A DNA stretch of 8,883 nucleotides, taken from NCBI GenBank assembly GCA_011525185.1, contig WTIQ01000046.1, positions 6,403-15,285 on the forward strand, given 5' to 3'. Under the pieces are notes generated by a model. It saw only the letters and a program-made list of their open reading frames with translations. It was not told the DNA's origin and did not search any database. Shown here in pieces: positions 6,622 through 8,883 of the stretch. The stretch is from Paracoccaceae bacterium (GTDB taxonomy: Bacteria; Pseudomonadota; Alphaproteobacteria; Rhodobacterales; Rhodobacteraceae). Every line of letters starts with the position of its first letter. The stretch's first letter is position 1. The position numbers were made by a program, and so were the translations under genes.

Positions 6622-6964
6622 GCGAGTGCTCCAACTTTTCTAGCTGCGCTTCTGGGTATTCCTCAGAATCAATGGCTTTAGAACCATAGTAATCTTCTGG
6701 TCGATTGATAAAGGATCTTAGAGTTTTGGCCGCAAGGATGAGGGCTGTGAACATAATAAATCCATAGGCACCATAAAAGCCTTTGTAAGTTTCGGCTTCA
6801 AAATGGCCGTATTTTTTATATGTGAAATCGGCAAGAAAGAGACCCACACAGAGAATAACGAGAAAGCCGATGATATACTTGGCATGCGCAGGGTCAGTGA
6901 ACCATGCAAAGAAACGCCCCGTAATGGGCAGGTTTTCAGGTACTTTGGAAGTTTCTTCTTTCAT
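6614..6964 (-). CDS. Small two-helix membrane protein with RPEDYY motif, Mrp-like cluster subunit
   Basis: The 116-residue protein has a polar N-terminus and a first membrane helix (about 30-49). A short loop rich in Tyr and Lys (FTYKKYGHFEAETYKGFYG) follows, then a second helix (about 66-84). After it comes the motif INRPEDYYG (86-94) and an acidic tail ending in HSHD. It has no recognisable Mrp A-G or Nuo J/K sequence; both helices lack the Glu residues expected in NuoK/MrpC. Its place between two antiporter subunits (10-base gap upstream, eight-base overlap downstream) and an AAGGA ribosome site seven bases before the ATG make it a real, co-translated gene. I recall similar small proteins next to Mrp-like clusters in proteobacteria, but know of no defined function. 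A structural or assembly subunit that packs against the MrpD-like partners is the simplest inference. Confidence 0.8.
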   Translation of the reverse strand: MKEETSKVPENLPITGRFFAWFTDPAHAKYIIGFLVILCVGLFLADFTYKKYGHFEAETYKGFYGAYGFIMFTALILAAKTLRSFINRPEDYYGSKAIDSEEYPEAQLEKLEHSHD

Positions 6965-6974
6965 TTAACCGTCC

Positions 6975-8444
6975 TTATCCTGCACCAATAAGTGGCTCTA
7001 AAAAGCTTTGCACATATCCCGCATAGAAAAACAGGACGACGCATCCAAACGCGGTCAGCGCAGGGGGAAACCAGACAAAGCTTGATCCTTCTTTAACCCC
7101 AGCAAATTCGTCTGCTTCACTCCTTAGGAAAAAGCCCTTGGCCACCAAAGGCAATAGATAGGCCACGTTCAACAGCGAACTGACGAGCAATACACCAATC
7201 ATCATCAGTTCATCTGCATCAGCGGAGGAGACCAGCAAGAGCCATTTGCTCCAGCTTCCCCCAAACGGAGGGAGGCCTATGATCGATAATGATCCAATGA
7301 GAAATGCGATAAAGGTGATTGGCATTCTTCGGCCAAGGCCCGTCATTTGACTGATCTCGGTTTTATGAGTCACCACGTAGATCGAGCCTGCGCACATAAA
7401 GAGGGTTATTTTGCCCACGGCGTGGGTCACCATATGAAGACTTCCCCCCATAACCCCCATCGAATTTGCGAGCGCAACACCAAGCGTGATGTAAGACAGC
7501 TGGCTGATCGTGGAATAGGCGAGGCGTGCTTTGAGGTTATCTTTGGTCATGGCGACCACAGAGGCGGCAACAATTGAAAAGGCAGCCAGCCACATGAGCC
7601 ACTCTGAGGCGCCCGTTTCAGCGAGAAAATCAATACCAAAAATGTAAATGCCCACTTTGAGCATGGTAAAGACGCCCGCTTTGACTACGGCTACCGCGTG
7701 GAGGAGGGCGCTGACGGGTGTTGGTGCAACCATGGCTGCGGGTAGCCAGCGATGGAATGGCATAAGCGCGGCCTTACCAATGCCAAAGGCATAAAGTGCC
7801 AACAGTATTGTCGCCAATGTGGTTGAGACTTTGCCCTCTAATATGCCCCCTTGGGTGAAATCAAGCGTCCCTGTGATGGCAAATGTCCAGATGATGGCGA
7901 CCATCTGAATGCCGATAGAGGTGGTGAAAAGAATGCCGAGATAGGTCCGTGCGCCACGAATAGCTTCAGATGTGCCTTTGTGGGCGACCAGAGGATAGGT
8001 AGAGACTGTCAGAGCTTCGTAGAATAGGAACAGCGTGAACATATTTGCCGAAAACGCGATACCCATCACCGAAAAAATAGCGAAGGAGAAGCAAGCAAAA
8101 AAGCGTGCGTGGTTCTTTTCCTTGTTTCCGCGCATATAGCCGATGCCGTAAATATGCGTGACCATCCAAAGGCCCGAGGCCAAAATCGCAAATAACAGTC
8201 CAAGCGGCTCGACATTGAAGGATAGGGAGAGACCAGGCAATATCGTCACGAGCGTATATGTTTCGCTCGTTCCATTGCCAACATTTGCAAGAATGTTAAG
8301 GACGCTCAAAAACGTCGCAAAGGTGACGGCAAAGGTTATGCTATCGCGTAGATTTGCGCTGTGCCGCAAAAGCAAATTGGCGATAACGCCAGCCGCTGGA
8401 AGCAGCATGCTCAGAGCAATAGCAGTAGGGGTATCAAACATCAT
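6975..8444 (-). CDS. Mrp-like antiporter MrpD/NuoL-type proton-conducting membrane subunit (489 aa)
   Basis: This is a complete member of the MrpD/NuoL/M/N family at the usual MrpD length (about 490-500), with roughly 14 membrane helices. All canonical channel residues are visible: Glu143 in LFYEALTVSTYPLV (TM5), Lys224 in GIGKAALMPFHRWLP (TM7), His249 and Lys255 in LLHAVAVVKAGVF (TM8), His337/His341 and Lys345 in LHMVTHAVGKITLF (TM10), and Lys400 in GGSWSKWLLL (TM12). KDNLKARLAYSTISQLSY (301-318) is the classic family signature. These residues carry protons through the hydrophilic axis of Mrp and complex I subunits, so this subunit looks fully competent. The start ATG at 8444 (a second ATG follows directly) has a strong GGAGG six bases upstream and lies 11 bases after the stop of the preceding gene. 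MrpD or the MrpA N-terminal module are both possible names. Complex I membership is unlikely given the neighbours. Confidence 0.88.
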   Translation of the reverse strand: MMFDTPTAIALSMLLPAAGVIANLLLRHSANLRDSITFAVTFATFLSVLNILANVGNGTSETYTLVTILPGLSLSFNVEPLGLLFAILASGLWMVTHIYGIGYMRGNKEKNHARFFACFSFAIFSVMGIAFSANMFTLFLFYEALTVSTYPLVAHKGTSEAIRGARTYLGILFTTSIGIQMVAIIWTFAITGTLDFTQGGILEGKVSTTLATILLALYAFGIGKAALMPFHRWLPAAMVAPTPVSALLHAVAVVKAGVFTMLKVGIYIFGIDFLAETGASEWLMWLAAFSIVAASVVAMTKDNLKARLAYSTISQLSYITLGVALANSMGVMGGSLHMVTHAVGKITLFMCAGSIYVVTHKTEISQMTGLGRRMPITFIAFLIGSLSIIGLPPFGGSWSKWLLLVSSADADELMMIGVLLVSSLLNVAYLLPLVAKGFFLRSEADEFAGVKEGSSFVWFPPALTAFGCVVLFFYAGYVQSFLEPLIGAG

Positions 8445-8455
8445 CTTACTCCTCC

Positions 8456-8883
8456 CTACCTCATTCCGCTCGAACCAGACATCAAACCAGAGGCTGCTAC
8501 ATCAGCAACGCCAAAGGTCACATCGGTGAAAATGCCGAAGTAGATTGTCGCCAATGACAATATCCAAAGCGCGGCGCTCAATGACATGGGCAGAGCTTGT
8601 ACCGTTTGGCTCCCGGGAGCTTCTGCTAAATACAAGGCTTCAACCATACGCCACACATAGGCGACAGCGATCATGGAGGAGAGAACGATAAAGGCGGCAA
8701 ATATCCACATATCATTTTCAAAGGCGGCTTGGATCAAAAGCCATTTGCTTATAAACCCTGCCGTTCCTGGTATGCCAATCAATGACAGCCCTGCGATTAC
8801 CATCGCGGCACTCGTCCAAGGCATTGCCTTTCCCAAACCGCGTAGTTTCACATAAGACGTACCGCCAACCGTTGCTACAAAGC
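8456..8883 (-). CDS. Mrp-like antiporter MrpD/NuoN-type membrane subunit (C-terminal fragment, 5' end outside window)
   Basis: The frame is open to the window edge; the GTG at 8851 is an internal Val, since the in-frame codons before it (FVATVGGTSYV) fit the family. About 142 residues remain. They contain LRGLGKAMPWTSAAMVIAGLSLIG, then PGTAGFISKWLLIQAAF, which corresponds to TM12 of MrpD/NuoN with its conserved Lys, and three further hydrophobic helices. The tail ends in a short Gly/Ser-rich stretch. It is thus a third homologue of the two antiporter subunits downstream, and the gene immediately before the 489-aa one (11-base gap). The upstream part of the operon, where MrpB, C, E, F and G-like genes would be expected, lies beyond the window. 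Confidence 0.85.
   Translation of the reverse strand, partial: FVATVGGTSYVKLRGLGKAMPWTSAAMVIAGLSLIGIPGTAGFISKWLLIQAAFENDMWIFAAFIVLSSMIAVAYVWRMVEALYLAEAPGSQTVQALPMSLSAALWILSLATIYFGIFTDVTFGVADVAASGLMSGSSGMR

Noticed and set aside
4927..8883. Respiratory complex I (nuoL/M/N) operon
   Set aside because: The gene order, the 116-aa RPEDYY protein and the C-terminal extension of the last subunit do not fit nuo; an Mrp-like antiporter cluster explains the content better, although the family is shared.

Overview
The window looks like chromosomal DNA of a marine-type alphaproteobacterium, most likely Rhodobacterales (Roseobacter group). This is inferred from the character of the proteins (fructokinase ending in a Cys-Asn-Pro-Pro tail, capsule export protein with a long cytoplasmic N-terminus, multi-subunit Mrp-like antiporter cluster), not from any marker gene. 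No RNA genes, insertion sequences, CRISPR arrays or phage genes are visible.

Layout. Positions 1-504 (+) hold the C-terminal half of a PfkB-family sugar kinase, probably fructokinase. Positions 588-2383 (+) hold a hybrid sensor histidine kinase (coiled coil, PAS, HisKA, HATPase, receiver). It is split by a one-base frameshift near 1530 and also carries a Gly-to-Arg change in its ATP-binding G1 box, so it is best read as a recent pseudogene or a gene with a sequencing error. A 179-base convergent spacer (2384-2562) follows, with only a weak hairpin and an 8-bp palindrome (ACACGTGT, 2496-2503).

The rest is on the minus strand. Positions 4786-2563 encode two overlapping genes of an ABC-dependent capsule export system: a KpsT/CtrD-like ATPase and a KpsE/CtrB-like inner-membrane polysaccharide co-polymerase. 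The permease (KpsM) and outer-membrane (KpsD/Wza) partners are not in the window. The ATPase departs from consensus at the first Walker A residue and at the switch histidine. A 140-base spacer (4787-4926) upstream contains a good sigma70-like promoter laced with three copies of ACAGAAT, two of them forming a perfect 10-bp inverted repeat.

Positions 8883-4927 (-) are the 3' part of a tightly packed operon of proton-translocating membrane proteins. In transcription order it contains the C-terminus of one MrpD/NuoN-like subunit, a complete 489-aa MrpD/NuoL-like subunit, a 116-aa two-helix membrane protein with an RPEDYY motif, and a 564-aa NuoL/MrpA-like subunit with a C-terminal extension. Gaps are 11, 10 and -8 bases, so these proteins are probably co-produced as one membrane complex. 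The likely job is monovalent cation/proton antiport or a related ion-coupled function. The Mrp-like cluster with at least three antiporter-type subunits plus the small RPEDYY protein is the least textbook system here.
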